Source: Massilia frigida
GTDB taxonomy: Bacteria; Pseudomonadota; Gammaproteobacteria; Burkholderiales; Burkholderiaceae_D
Direction of reading: 5' to 3'
Assembly: GCF_011682175.1 (NCBI RefSeq)
Contig: NZ_WHJG01000006.1
Coordinates: forward strand, 1 to 64,000
DNA: 64,000 nucleotides
Within the stretch, counting starts at the first letter, position 1. Every line of letters begins with the position of its first letter. The translations under genes were made by a program, and so were the position numbers. The notes under the pieces were generated by a model. The model saw only the letters and a list, made by a program, of their open reading frames with translations. It was not told the DNA's origin and did not search any database. Of the stretch, positions 8,783 through 16,796 are shown one piece after another.

Positions 8783-9884
8783 ATGACATTATCCATCTCA
8801 GTGGTAGCAGCAGCCGTGCCTGGTTTATTGAGCGGCTGGGCCTGTGCGCAGTCTTCCATGACCATGTATGGCGTTGTTGACGCCGGCCTAGTGCGCGAAC
8901 AGGGCGGAGCCAGTGGCAACCTTGCGCGGGTCAGCAGCGGGGTCGGCTCGGCATCGCGCATCGGCTAGCGCGGCTCGGAAGACCTGGGCGAGGGCTGGAG
9001 CGCCAACTTCCTGCTGGAAGCGGGCGTGCGGCTCGACACCGGCGAGCAGGAAGCCGCCGGCGCGCTGTTCCACCGCCAGGCCTACGTAGGGGCGCGTCAT
9101 CGGCAGTATGGCGCGGCCACCCTGGGGCGCCAGTACACGCCTTACTATACTGCGCTGGTCAGCGTGGCGGTCCCGTTCGGCGGGGGCTACGCCGGTAGCG
9201 CGAAGAACCTGTCCCCGGCTGGCGGCCAGAAAACGCGCACCAGCAATGCCATCGTCTATTCGATGCCGGAGATCATGGATGTGACGGGGGAGTTGTCGTA
9301 CGCGCTCGGCGAGCAGCCCGGCAGCGGCACGCCAGTTCGGCGTGTCGCTGGGTTACAGCATGGGTGGGCTCAATGCACGCGTGGCCTATAAGCACCGCAA
9401 CCACGACCTCACGGCGGCTGCCGGCGCGGCTGCCGTGCCGCCAATGCCCGCCGCCGACCGCGACATCGGACGCAACACGCTGCTGGCGGCAAACTACGAT
9501 GTTGGCGTCGCCCGCGCTGATGCGGCGTATGGCGTGGACAAGGGCACCAACGGCGCGCCACTGCCCAACAACGGTAATCCGTATGGCGGCGTGCGCCCCA
9601 CTGCCTCGACCGATAGCCGCGACATGCTGCTCGGTGTCTCGGTCCCGTTCGGCGTGATGACGCTGATGGCATCGTATATCCGCAAGGATGACAGGACGGC
9701 CTACAACCAGGATGCGCACCAGTGGGGCGTTGGGCTGAGCCATGCGCTGTCGCGGCGCACCAGCCTGTACACGGCGTATGCGCGCATCAGGAACAAGCGC
9801 GGCGCTGGCTACACCGTTGGTAACAACACGGAGCCCGGCAGTGGCGACAGCGCCTTTAACCTTGGTGTGCGACATGTGTTCTGA
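8783..9884 (+). pseudogene. Decayed Gram-negative porin gene
   Basis: A classic beta-proteobacterial trimeric porin (OmpC/PhoE-like, 16 strands) can be read across the region: AQSSMTMYGVVDAGL after a signal peptide, RGSEDLGEGW, and a C-terminal VRHVF ending in the outer-membrane phenylalanine. Two lesions break it. An in-frame TAG at 8966-8968 lies where the family has SRIGFRGSED, and a frameshift at about 9325-9335 moves the reading to the next frame (QFGVSLGYSMGG). Downstream sequence remains clean and conserved, so the decay looks recent, or sequencing error could explain one lesion. The signal peptide is also unusual, lacking the basic N-terminus. Confidence 0.8.
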
Positions 9885-10112
9885 CGGGCTATCGTGTATT
9901 GCGCGGACGCGGATAAGTTCCGCGTAGCCGGGCGAACGCGTTTGACAGGGCGCAAATGCGGGTAGGCGCACAAGGCTAGTCTGTCGTTTTGAGGCGCTTG
10001 CCCCTGGGCCGCACGGGTTCGCCTATCGAGGCGTCGCATCGGCCCGCATTATTGCCGGCCGGACGGACGGTGCGGTGATTCGCGACGGGATGCCAAACTA
10101 TGGGAGACCAAC

Positions 10113-10964
10113 ATGGCATATAAAACAATCCTGGTGCATGTCGACGAGTCGGCTCAGGCCGCCGCGCGCATCGACACTGCAGCCCGGCTGGCCATCGAAC
10201 ACAATGCGCATTTGATCGGCACGGCGCTGACCAATCTGCCGCCGCGCCTGCTCGCGCTCAGCGGGCTCGATCCCAGCTTGCCGCCCATGCAGGCTCCGCT
10301 GGACGAGTTGCGCCGCCTGGCGGACCGCGCGCTCGACGTTTTCGAACAGCGCGCCAGTGCGCTCGGCGTGCTGTCGGTCGAGCGGCGCCGGCTGGAGGAA
10401 GAAATCGGGCTGGGCATGAGCTTGCAGGCGCGCTATTGCGATCTGGTCGTGATTGGCCGGCACGATGCCGCGCATCCTGTGCCGGGTATGCGCGCCGATT
10501 TTCCCGAGTACGTCCTGCTCAACTCCGCCAAAGCAGTGCTGGTGGTGCCTGCGGCGGCGCAGGCGTCGCCCCCGGCATCGCCATTGGGACAGCGGATTGT
10601 GGTCGGCTGGAACGGCAGCGCCCCTGCCAGCCGCGCGATCGCCAGTGCGATTCCGCTGATGCAAGGCGCGCGCCAGGTCGATATTGTGGTGGCCGATGCA
10701 CGGGCGCACGGCGACCTGCACGGCCCGACGCCGGGGGCGGATCTTGCCTTGTATCTGGCGCGGCACGCAATCCGGGTCAACGTTCGTGAAGTCGATAGCC
10801 ACGCCGATCCGGGGCGGGTGTTGCTGGCGGCGGCAGGCGAGGCGGGCGCCGACCTGATCGTGATGGGCGCTTATGGTCGCTCGCGCTTTCGCGAAGTCTT
10901 GCTTGGCGGCGCGACCAGGACCTTGCTTCGGACATCGACGCTGCCGCTCTGGATGGCGCACTAA
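10113..10964 (+). CDS. Tandem universal stress protein (UspA family)
   Basis: A 283-residue cytoplasmic protein with two Usp folds. The first half begins YKTILVHVDES. The second begins QRIVVGWNGS and carries the ATP-binding type signature G-x2-G-x9-G-S/T near the C-terminus (MGAYGRSRFREVLLGGATR), ending in the usual hydrophobic strand. The first half has only a partial loop (IGRHDAAHP), so nucleotide binding is probably limited to the second half. Usp proteins help survival under starvation and stress. A GGGAGA ribosome-binding site precedes the ATG. It is a single gene, directly followed by a tandem repeat. Confidence 0.88.
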   Translation: MAYKTILVHVDESAQAAARIDTAARLAIEHNAHLIGTALTNLPPRLLALSGLDPSLPPMQAPLDELRRLADRALDVFEQRASALGVLSVERRRLEEEIGLGMSLQARYCDLVVIGRHDAAHPVPGMRADFPEYVLLNSAKAVLVVPAAAQASPPASPLGQRIVVGWNGSAPASRAIASAIPLMQGARQVDIVVADARAHGDLHGPTPGADLALYLARHAIRVNVREVDSHADPGRVLLAAAGEAGADLIVMGAYGRSRFREVLLGGATRTLLRTSTLPLWMAH

Positions 10965-11338
10965 GGCGAGATAGCGGACGGGCGCGGAGTTGTCGGCCTG
11001 TGTATAGCGCTGGCCGAGGGAAGCTGAGGTGGCGGACGGTCACGGAGTAGCCAGGATGTAAGTAGTGCGGGCAAAGGGACGGCGATGTAGTGGACGGTCA
11101 AGGAGTCGTTGGAATGTGGATAGCGCTGGCGGGTCTGGGGGCCGCGTTTTCGTCGCGAGGAAAAGGTGCGCGCCAGCGGCCTCCCTTTCGTGCACCAACT
11201 TGCTGTATCGCCCCCCGTCCTGGCGCGATCTGGCGGCGTCGCAAGAGAATCAGGCAAGCCTGCGCGAGGATTTGATCTTGGCGCGCAGGCGTTATGCGGC
11301 TTACACTGGCGGCTGACGAACCCGCCACAGAGAAGCCG
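10965..11338. other. 374-bp gap between usp and araC-type gene
   Basis: Holds the 58-bp tandem repeat (10974-11147) and then about 190 bases without a gene I can support. The ORFs that can be read through it lack any family resemblance or ribosome-binding site. The AraC-type promoter should lie in the last 150 bases, but I see no clear -35/-10 pair. Confidence 0.5.
10974..11147. repeat. Three imperfect tandem copies of a 58-bp unit
   Basis: Units begin at 10974, 11032 and 11090 with GCGGACGGG, GCGGACGGT and GTGGACGGT. Each has the same spacing to a following CGGAG or AGGAG, a TGT and an AGYGC element. The period is exactly 58 bases twice. Since 58 is not a multiple of three and the copies carry in-frame stops, this is not a protein repeat. 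It fills most of the gap between the stress protein and the AraC gene. Function unknown. Confidence 0.7.
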
Positions 11339-12271
11339 ATGCCAACGCCGCCGAGCAGACAAGACCGCATGATCGCCTTGCTGGGCAGGCTGGCGCCATC
11401 CGAGGGCTACACCGCGTCCGCGCTCGACGACGTGCGGTTCATGCGCGCCAACCGGGCCGTGCCGCGCGTGCCCGTGCTGTACGAGCCATGCATCGTGATC
11501 GTGTGCCAGGGGCGCAAGCGGGGCTATCTGGGCGAGCAAAGTTTCGTTTACGATGCCCAGCAGTTTTTGGTGTTATCGGTTCCATTGCCTTTCGAGAGCG
11601 AGACCGACGCCAGCGAAGCCGAGCCGCTGCTGGCGCTCAAGATGCACATCGATCTGGCAGTCGCTGCCGAGCTCGCGCTGGCGCTCGGTCCCGCCCAGGC
11701 GGCCCACAGCACGCCGGTGAGCATGTGTTCGACCGCCATGGATGACGCCATGGGCGACGCCGTGCTGCGCCTGCTCGAAGTGCTGTTGTGCCCGGTGGAG
11801 GCGCGCGTGTTGGGGCCTGGCATCACACGTGAGATCCTGTACCGCGTGCTGACCGGGGAGCAGGGTGGCGCGGTGCGTGCGGCGCTGGCCCAGCACAGCC
11901 AGTTTGGCAAGATTGGCAAGGCCTTGCGCCGCATTCATGCGGGTTTCAGCGGCGAGCTGGACGTACCGACCCTGGCGCACGAGGCGGGCATGAGCGTGGC
12001 GGCTTTTCACGCCAACTTCAAGGCGGTGACGCAAACGTCGCCGATCCAGTATCTCAAGAGCACGCGCCTGCACAAGGCAAGGCTGTTGATGGTGCAAGAG
12101 GGCATGAGCGCCTCGTCCGCCTCGAACCGGGTCGGCTACGAAAGCAGTTCGCAGTTCAGCCGCGAATTCAAGCGCTTTTTCGGCCGCAGCCCGGTGCAGG
12201 AGGCGGCGCTGATGAAGACGATCCTGAGCCAGGCGCCAAGCGAGCCGCCGGGCTACGTCACGGCGCATTGA
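11339..12271 (+). CDS. AraC-family transcriptional regulator
   Basis: A 310-residue regulator. The N-terminal ~200 residues match the AraC_N (type I) domain (PVLYEPCIVIVCQGRKRGYLG, YDAQQFLVLSVPLPFE). The C-terminal ~95 residues form the double helix-turn-helix (VPTLAHEAGMSVAAFHANFK, then SNRVGYESSSQFSREFKRFF). Members of this subclass often control a divergently encoded oxidoreductase, but none is adjacent here. ATG 11339 is chosen over ATG 11294: it has AGAAG upstream and the family starts near this point, but the evidence is modest. Ligand and targets are unknown. Confidence 0.88.
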   Translation: MPTPPSRQDRMIALLGRLAPSEGYTASALDDVRFMRANRAVPRVPVLYEPCIVIVCQGRKRGYLGEQSFVYDAQQFLVLSVPLPFESETDASEAEPLLALKMHIDLAVAAELALALGPAQAAHSTPVSMCSTAMDDAMGDAVLRLLEVLLCPVEARVLGPGITREILYRVLTGEQGGAVRAALAQHSQFGKIGKALRRIHAGFSGELDVPTLAHEAGMSVAAFHANFKAVTQTSPIQYLKSTRLHKARLLMVQEGMSASSASNRVGYESSSQFSREFKRFFGRSPVQEAALMKTILSQAPSEPPGYVTAH

Positions 12272-12534
12272 TCGCAAAGCCAGAAGGCACGTTGGCGCCT
12301 GTTTCAGCTGGCCTCACGATCAGGGGCCATTGAAGAACGCCACCCATCCCTCGAATTGTTGCTCTGGTCAAAGGTCATATCGCCCACATCGGCGCGCACG
12401 GTGTTGAATTTTCAGATATGTTCGCTCTGAATTTTCGATCGTTGGCGAAGGCAAGGGGGCAAGCACGGCCCTGACGGCGGCAATCCGATGCCCGCCAAGG
12501 CCGCATGCGCCGGCCGCAGCGTCTTCCACATCCG

Positions 12535-13041
12535 TCACGGCGCCGCGGAATGCAGCAACACCGTCGTCACGCTGCCATCTTTATCCACGATCAGCTGATA
12601 CAGCCGGTCGAATTCATCTTCCCCGATATCGCTCACCGGTTTGGCGCCGAACAGGCGCACCAGTTCGGGCACGGTATTCGAATGGCCGACCACCAGGGTG
12701 GTACCGCCGGTCGCCTTGACTTGCTCGACCAGTTTGACGCTCTGCGCAGGGTCGTACACGTGCACCTGCAATCCCAGCTCGGTGGCGAGTGGCTGGGCGG
12801 TCTGGCGGGTGCGCTGCGCCGTACTGCTGTAGATATGCGCAATGCCGGTTGACTTGAGAATGGCGGCGATGTTGCGCGCGCGCGCCTGGCCTTGGGTTGT
12901 CAAGGCGGGATCCTTCTCGGCCGATCCCTTTTCGCCGTGCCGGACCAGATAAATGATGGTCGGGTCGGCTGCGGCCAGAGCGGGCGCCAGCAGGGCCGCA
13001 GCCAGGAACAGGCCGCCAAAGAGGGAAGAACGCATGCGCAT
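12535..13041 (-). CDS. Exported histidine phosphatase family protein
   Basis: A 168-residue protein with a clear signal peptide (cleavage after ALAAA, near residue 25) and a small histidine phosphatase fold. The catalytic motif is LVRHGEK (nucleophile His near 34, Arg before it); the second His is in VVGHSNTVPEL, with further conserved SSTAQRTRQTA. Predicted to act in the periplasm on a phosphomonoester. It resembles SixA/phosphoglycerate-mutase relatives but lacks the features of a specific enzyme. It is divergent from nasT, with about 175 bases of repeat-rich sequence between. Confidence 0.85.
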   Translation of the reverse strand: MRMRSSLFGGLFLAAALLAPALAAADPTIIYLVRHGEKGSAEKDPALTTQGQARARNIAAILKSTGIAHIYSSTAQRTRQTAQPLATELGLQVHVYDPAQSVKLVEQVKATGGTTLVVGHSNTVPELVRLFGAKPVSDIGEDEFDRLYQLIVDKDGSVTTVLLHSAAP

Positions 13042-13111
13042 GGTCGGCTTTCAGGATGTAGGGATATAAAAACAGCAATGTATCCCAGGCAGGCGAGGAA
13101 GCGCAACTATT

Positions 13112-13147
13112 CCCGCTCCCGCTCCCGCTCCCGCTCCCGCTCCCGCA
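13112..13147. repeat. Hexanucleotide microsatellite CCCGCT x6
   Basis: Five perfect CCCGCT units and a sixth ending in A, in register from 13112. It lies 70 bases upstream of nasT, between it and the divergent phosphatase gene. Such tracts can change copy number by slippage; here it could alter promoter spacing but not a reading frame. Confidence 0.85.
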
Positions 13148-13154
13148 TCCCCTC

Positions 13155-13181
13155 CCTCCCGCCAGCCGTGCCGGCGGGAGG
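13155..13181. other. Strong hairpin upstream of nasT
   Basis: CCTCCCGCC (13155-13163) pairs perfectly with GGCGGGAGG (13173-13181) around a 9-base loop. It has no T run. It could be an end structure or an operator-like dyad next to the sigma-54-like promoter that follows six bases later. Confidence 0.4.
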
Positions 13182-13186
13182 CATGT

Positions 13187-13202
13187 TGGCGCGTATCTTG
13201 CT
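13187..13202 (+). promoter_or_regulatory. Possible sigma-54 promoter of nasTS
   Basis: TGGCGC, five bases, TTGCT: one mismatch from the TGGCAC-N5-TTGCW sigma-54 consensus. Transcription would start near 13213, only a few bases before ATG 13217, which would favour ATG 13241 as the actual nasT start. The match is suggestive because the transporter operon has a perfect sigma-54 site. Confidence 0.35.
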
Positions 13203-13216
13203 TGTCTGGTAAGGAC

Positions 13217-13888
13217 ATGGCCTCACTCCCAACCAATAAAATGCCCAAAACCCCCGCGCCACCCCCTCGCAAGCTGCGCATTGTCGTCGTCAATACGATC
13301 GTGCCGGAAGGTGGCGAGCATGATGCCGCCCTGGCAGTCCAGGTCTTGCGCGGCAACGCGTTGCGCATCGGCCTGCTCGAATCGGGCTACGACATCATCG
13401 CTTCGCTGCCCGCCGATATCTATCTGCCCGACAGGATCGCGCAACTTCAACCCGACATGATCATCATCGATGCCGAATCGGACGCGCGCGACGTGCTCGA
13501 ACACATCGTCATCGCCACCCGCGACGAGCGCCGCCCGATCGTGCTGTTCACCGAGGACGACACCACCAGCAGCATGGACGCGGCCATGGCCGCCGGCGTG
13601 TCGGCCTACATCGTGGCCGGCTTGCAATCCGAACGCATCAAGCCGGTGCTGAACGTGGCGCTGGCGCGCTTCCGCCAGGAGCAGAAGCTCCTGGTCGAGC
13701 TGAACGAGACCCGCCACAAGCTGGCCGAGCGCAAGGTAATCGACCGCGCCAAGGGCCTCCTGATGACCCATCACCGGCTGACCGAGGACCAGGCCTACCA
13801 GAAACTGCGCAGCATGGCGATGAACAAGAATTTGAAGCTGGCGGAGATCGCCCAGCGCATCCTCGATGTCGAGGATCTGCTCGGTTAA
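13217..13888 (+). CDS. nasT: Nitrate response antiterminator NasT (ANTAR)
   Basis: A 223-residue receiver-like domain plus C-terminal ANTAR RNA-binding domain. The receiver part (KLRIVVVNTI...MIIIDAES) lacks a full phosphorylation site, as in other NasT proteins. The ANTAR helices run from about ERKVIDRAKGLLM through EDQAYQKLRSMAMNKN to AEIAQRILDVEDLL. NasT binds paired hexaloop hairpins in nascent leader RNA and prevents termination; NasS holds it back without nitrate. The matching RNA lies at 15351-15402. Start choice: ATG 13217 has AAGGA very close; ATG 13241 and TTG 13202 are alternatives. nasS follows 33 bases downstream in the same unit. Confidence 0.93.
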   Translation: MASLPTNKMPKTPAPPPRKLRIVVVNTIVPEGGEHDAALAVQVLRGNALRIGLLESGYDIIASLPADIYLPDRIAQLQPDMIIIDAESDARDVLEHIVIATRDERRPIVLFTEDDTTSSMDAAMAAGVSAYIVAGLQSERIKPVLNVALARFRQEQKLLVELNETRHKLAERKVIDRAKGLLMTHHRLTEDQAYQKLRSMAMNKNLKLAEIAQRILDVEDLLG

Positions 13889-13921
13889 TTCGCCGCGGGC
13901 CACAGGAAAGCAAGGAGCTGT

Positions 13922-15076
13922 ATGGCAGAGACAAAAGTAAATCAATTGCGTACGGTCAGGATCGGCTTCATGCCGCTGACCGACTGCGCCTCGCTGGTGA
14001 TGGCGGCCGAGTGCGGTTTCGACCGTCAATACGGCATCAGGATCGTGCTCAGCCGCGAAACCTCGTGGGCCAACGTGCGCGACAAGCTGGGCTCGGGCGC
14101 GCTCGACGCCGCCCATGTGTTGTACGGCTTGATGTACGGCGTGCAGCTGGGCATCGGCTGCCAGCAGCAGGCGATGGCGGTCCTGATGAACCTGAGCCGC
14201 AATGGCCAGGCCGTGACCCTGTCGCGCGCGCTGGCGGAGCAGGGCGCGCTGGATGGGCCGAGCCTGGCGCAGCGGATGCGGGACCTGTCGCGCGGCTATA
14301 CCTTCGCCCACACTTTCCCCACTGGCAATCACGCGATGCTGCTGTATTACTGGCTGGCCGCGCACGGCATCGACCCGCTGCGCCAGGCGCGCGCCTTGAC
14401 GGTGCCGCCGGCCCAGATGGTGGGCAGCCTGGGCGCCGGGATGATCGATGGTTTTTGTGCCGGCGAGCCGTGGGGCCAGCGCGCCATCGACGAGGGCGTG
14501 GGCGTGACGGCCGTGACCAGCCAGCAGATCTGGCCCGATCACCCGGGCAAGGTGCTGGGAACGACAGCGGCGTTTGCCGCGAGCGATCCGGATACCTGCC
14601 GCGCCATGATTGCGGCGGTGCTCGATGCCAGCCGGTGGATCGAGGCCTCCCGGGCCAACAAGGAGCAGACGGCCACGGTGCTGGCCGGCTCGGCGTATCT
14701 GAATACGGGCAGGGCAGCCATCGCGGCGCGCCTGGCGGGGCAGTATGACAATGGCGCGGGCGGCCAGTGGACCGATGAAAAGGCGCTCAGTTTCCATGGC
14801 GACGGCGAAGTGAATTTTCCGTATCTGTCGGACGGGATGTGGTTCATGACGCAGCAGCGGCGCTGGGGTTTGCTCAGGGACGAGCCGGATTACCTGGGGC
14901 AGGCGCAGGCCGTCAACCGGATCGACTTGTACAAGGGAGCGGCGGAGATGACCGGGACCCTGGTGCCGTCGTCAACGATGCGCAGTTCGACGCTGATCGA
15001 TGGCGCGTGCTGGGACGGCAGCGATCCACGCGGATATGCGGAGTCGTTCCGGATTCATCACTGCCCCCCTCGTTGA
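13922..15076 (+). CDS. nasS: Nitrate sensor NasS (NrtA/CmpA-like, cytoplasmic)
   Basis: A 384-residue relative of the NrtA/CmpA nitrate-binding proteins with no signal peptide, as expected for the cytosolic sensor NasS. Conserved segments include IGFMPLTDCASLVMAAE, DAAHVLYGLMYG, PTGNHAMLLYYWLAAHG, GFCAGEPWGQRA and WPDHPGKVLG. It sequesters NasT and releases it when nitrate or nitrite binds. AAGCAAGGAG upstream of ATG is a good ribosome-binding site. Oddity: the last ~11 residues and the stop codon fall in an exact 34-bp tandem duplication, so the present C-terminus looks recently altered. Without the second copy the frame would read on into a REP-like element. Confidence 0.92.
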   Translation: MAETKVNQLRTVRIGFMPLTDCASLVMAAECGFDRQYGIRIVLSRETSWANVRDKLGSGALDAAHVLYGLMYGVQLGIGCQQQAMAVLMNLSRNGQAVTLSRALAEQGALDGPSLAQRMRDLSRGYTFAHTFPTGNHAMLLYYWLAAHGIDPLRQARALTVPPAQMVGSLGAGMIDGFCAGEPWGQRAIDEGVGVTAVTSQQIWPDHPGKVLGTTAAFAASDPDTCRAMIAAVLDASRWIEASRANKEQTATVLAGSAYLNTGRAAIAARLAGQYDNGAGGQWTDEKALSFHGDGEVNFPYLSDGMWFMTQQRRWGLLRDEPDYLGQAQAVNRIDLYKGAAEMTGTLVPSSTMRSSTLIDGACWDGSDPRGYAESFRIHHCPPR

Positions 15077-15108
15077 GTCGTTCCGGATTCATCACTGCCC
15101 CCCTCGTT
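15041..15108. repeat. Exact 34-bp tandem duplication over the nasS stop
   Basis: Two identical 34-base units, 15041-15074 and 15075-15108, each beginning GAGTCGTTCC and ending CCCCCCTCGTT. The junction creates the TGA used by nasS (15074-15076). Being perfect, the duplication is probably recent. Confidence 0.9.
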
Positions 15109-15114
15109 GGCCAG

Positions 15115-15225
15115 CGCACCGTCTTCCCCGCGAAGGCGGGGACCCAAGTTCGTCGTTCAGTCTGCGGCGCCGAAAGAAACCCGGGTTCCCGCCTCTCCAC
15201 TGCGGATGGATGCCAGGCAGCGCAC
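15115..15225. repeat. REP-like palindromic element (right arm degenerate)
   Basis: The left arm is the hairpin TCCCCGC-GAAG-GCGGGGA (15125-15142), followed by GACCCAAG. A damaged right arm, ACCCGGGTTCCCGCC (about 15180-15195), precedes a GGATGGATGCCAGG tail. This is the layout of the dispersed 'CCCGCGAAGGCGGG...' elements common in intergenic regions of beta-proteobacteria. It separates nasS from the transporter promoter. Confidence 0.55.
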
Positions 15226-15320
15226 GCTCCCGCGCATCATTTTCGGGCATTGGTGCACCGCAATGTAGCGTTCGCTTCAAATCCCCGCCTCACCCCTCCC
15301 ATCCCGCCCCGCATCGACCC

Positions 15321-15336
15321 TGGCACGGCGTTTGCT
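15321..15336 (+). promoter_or_regulatory. Sigma-54 promoter of the nitrate assimilation operon
   Basis: TGGCAC-GGCGT-TTGCT matches the -24/-12 consensus TGGCAC-N5-TTGCW exactly. The start point would be near 15347, four bases before the first ANTAR hairpin, so the leader begins with its regulatory RNA. About 70 bases upstream, TGGTGCACC (15251-15259) resembles an NtrC half-site; that part is weak. Confidence 0.85.
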
Positions 15337-15350
15337 AAACAGTACATATC

Positions 15351-15402
15351 GGATCAATGGCGATCCCCTGAACAACTTGCGCTGATCTAACGACGGATCG
15401 GC
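15351..15402 (+). promoter_or_regulatory. ANTAR-binding two-hairpin leader RNA
   Basis: Hairpin 1: GGATC (15351-15355), loop AATGGC, GATCC (15362-15366). Hairpin 2: GCTGATCT (15381-15388), loop AACGAC, GGATCGGC (15395-15402), with two G-U pairs. Both loops are hexanucleotides with A at position 1 and G at position 4, the defining feature of ANTAR target RNAs. The linker is 14 bases. Eight bases after hairpin 2 comes a strong terminator, giving the standard antitermination layout for NasT. Confidence 0.88.
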
Positions 15403-15410
15403 AGGACAAC

Positions 15411-15467
15411 GGCGTCCGTCCAGCCTGGTTTTGACAACCGGGTCTGGCCGGACGCCTTTTTGTTTTT
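15411..15467 (+). terminator. Attenuator terminator before the nitrate transporter
   Basis: A long stem: GGCGTCCG (15411-15418) pairs with CGGACGCC (15449-15456). It continues after one mismatch with CCAG/CTGG and an inner CCTGG/CCGGG part around a small loop, followed by TTTTTGTTTTT. The transporter ATG is 14 bases downstream, so termination here shuts off the whole operon unless NasT binds the preceding hairpins. Confidence 0.9.
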
Positions 15468-15480
15468 AACGGGATAAACA

Positions 15481-16785
15481 ATGGCCACCAAAGCAAACAC
15501 CATCGAACTTTTCAGTATCAGCACACCGCAGATGCGCGCCTTCCACCTGACCTGGATGGCTTTCTTCGTCTGCTTCTTCGCCTGGTTCGCCTGCGCGCCG
15601 CTGATGCCCATCATCAAAGGCGAATTCGGCCTGACCCTCGCCCAGGTCGCCAACATCAACATCGCCGCCGTCGCCATCACGATCCTGGTCCGCCTGATCG
15701 TCGGCCCCATGTGTGACCGCTTCGGCCCGCGCAAGGCCTACACCGGCCTGCTGCTGCTCGGCGCCATCCCGGTGCTCGGCGTGGCTGCATCGCAAAGCTA
15801 CGAAAGCTTCCTGTTCTTCCGCCTCGGCATCGGCGCAGTGGGCGCGAGCTTCGTCATCACCCAATACCACACCTCCATCATGTTCGGCCCCAAGGTCGTC
15901 GGCACCGCCAATGCGGCTGCCGCCGGCTGGGGCAATGCCGGCGGCGGCGCGGCGCAGGCGCTGATGCCCCTGCTGGTTGGCGCGCTGCTGATGCTGGGCG
16001 TGAGCGAAGCGGCCGGCTGGCGCGTGGCCCTGCTGGTGCCGGGCGTGCTGATGATCGTCATGGCCGGCTTGTACTGGAAATTCACCCAGGACTGCCCGCA
16101 AGGCAATTACGACGACATGCGCGCCGCCGGCGTTCCTATCGAAGGCGGAAAAAAAGGCGGCTGGGAGAGCTTCAAGGCGGCCAGCACCAATCACCGCGTG
16201 TGGCTGCTGTTCGTCACCTACGGCGCCTGCTTCGGCATCGAGATCTTCATCCACAACATCGCCGCCGTGTACTACGTCGACCATTTCAAACTGAGCCTGA
16301 AGGAAGCCGGCATGGCCGCCGGCAGCTTTGGCCTGCTGGCGCTGTTTGCCCGTGCCCTGGGCGGCTGGGTGTCGGACAAGATGGCCATGCGCGGCACCAT
16401 CAACAGCCGCGTCACGCTGCTGTTCATCATGATGATCGGCGAAGGCGCCGGCCTGCTGTGGTTCGCCAAGGCCGACAGTGTTACCTTCGCGGTGATCGCC
16501 ATGCTGGTCTTCGGCCTGTTCACCCACATGGCTTGCGGCGCCACCTACGCCCTGGTGCCTTTTGTGGACAGCAAGGCGCTGGGCGGCGTGGCCGGGATCA
16601 TCGGCGCCGGTGGCAACGTGGGCGCGGTCGCCGCGGGCTTTCTCATGAAAGGCACCGGCGACATCGGCCAAACCCTCACCATCCTCAGTGGCCTGGTGCT
16701 GCTGTCGGCGCTGTGCGCCATCGCGGTCAGGCTCAGCGCCGCCGTGGACGACCGTCCGGTCGCCGTCAACAACGCTGTCGCGTAA
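15481..16785 (+). CDS. narK: Nitrate/nitrite MFS transporter (NarK/NasA type)
   Basis: A 434-residue inner-membrane transporter of the major facilitator superfamily, nitrate/nitrite porter family, with 12 predicted helices. Both nitrate-signature motifs are present: AGWGNAGGGAAQ in helix 5 (near 140-152) and GAGGNVGAVAAGF in helix 11 (near 376-388). The MFS loop GPMCDRFGPRKAY is near 72-84. Substrate arginines are expected in helices 2 and 8 (RLIVGP; FARALGGW). It brings nitrate in for assimilation. It is the first gene of the operon, immediately after the attenuator; nirB follows with a 11-base gap. Confidence 0.95.
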   Translation: MATKANTIELFSISTPQMRAFHLTWMAFFVCFFAWFACAPLMPIIKGEFGLTLAQVANINIAAVAITILVRLIVGPMCDRFGPRKAYTGLLLLGAIPVLGVAASQSYESFLFFRLGIGAVGASFVITQYHTSIMFGPKVVGTANAAAAGWGNAGGGAAQALMPLLVGALLMLGVSEAAGWRVALLVPGVLMIVMAGLYWKFTQDCPQGNYDDMRAAGVPIEGGKKGGWESFKAASTNHRVWLLFVTYGACFGIEIFIHNIAAVYYVDHFKLSLKEAGMAAGSFGLLALFARALGGWVSDKMAMRGTINSRVTLLFIMMIGEGAGLLWFAKADSVTFAVIAMLVFGLFTHMACGATYALVPFVDSKALGGVAGIIGAGGNVGAVAAGFLMKGTGDIGQTLTILSGLVLLSALCAIAVRLSAAVDDRPVAVNNAVA

Positions 16786-16796
16786 GGAGAACCAGC

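Noticed and set aside
13112-13147. CRISPR-like array
   Set aside because: Six-base units without spacers; a simple microsatellite. The 58-bp array at 10974 also lacks unique spacers.
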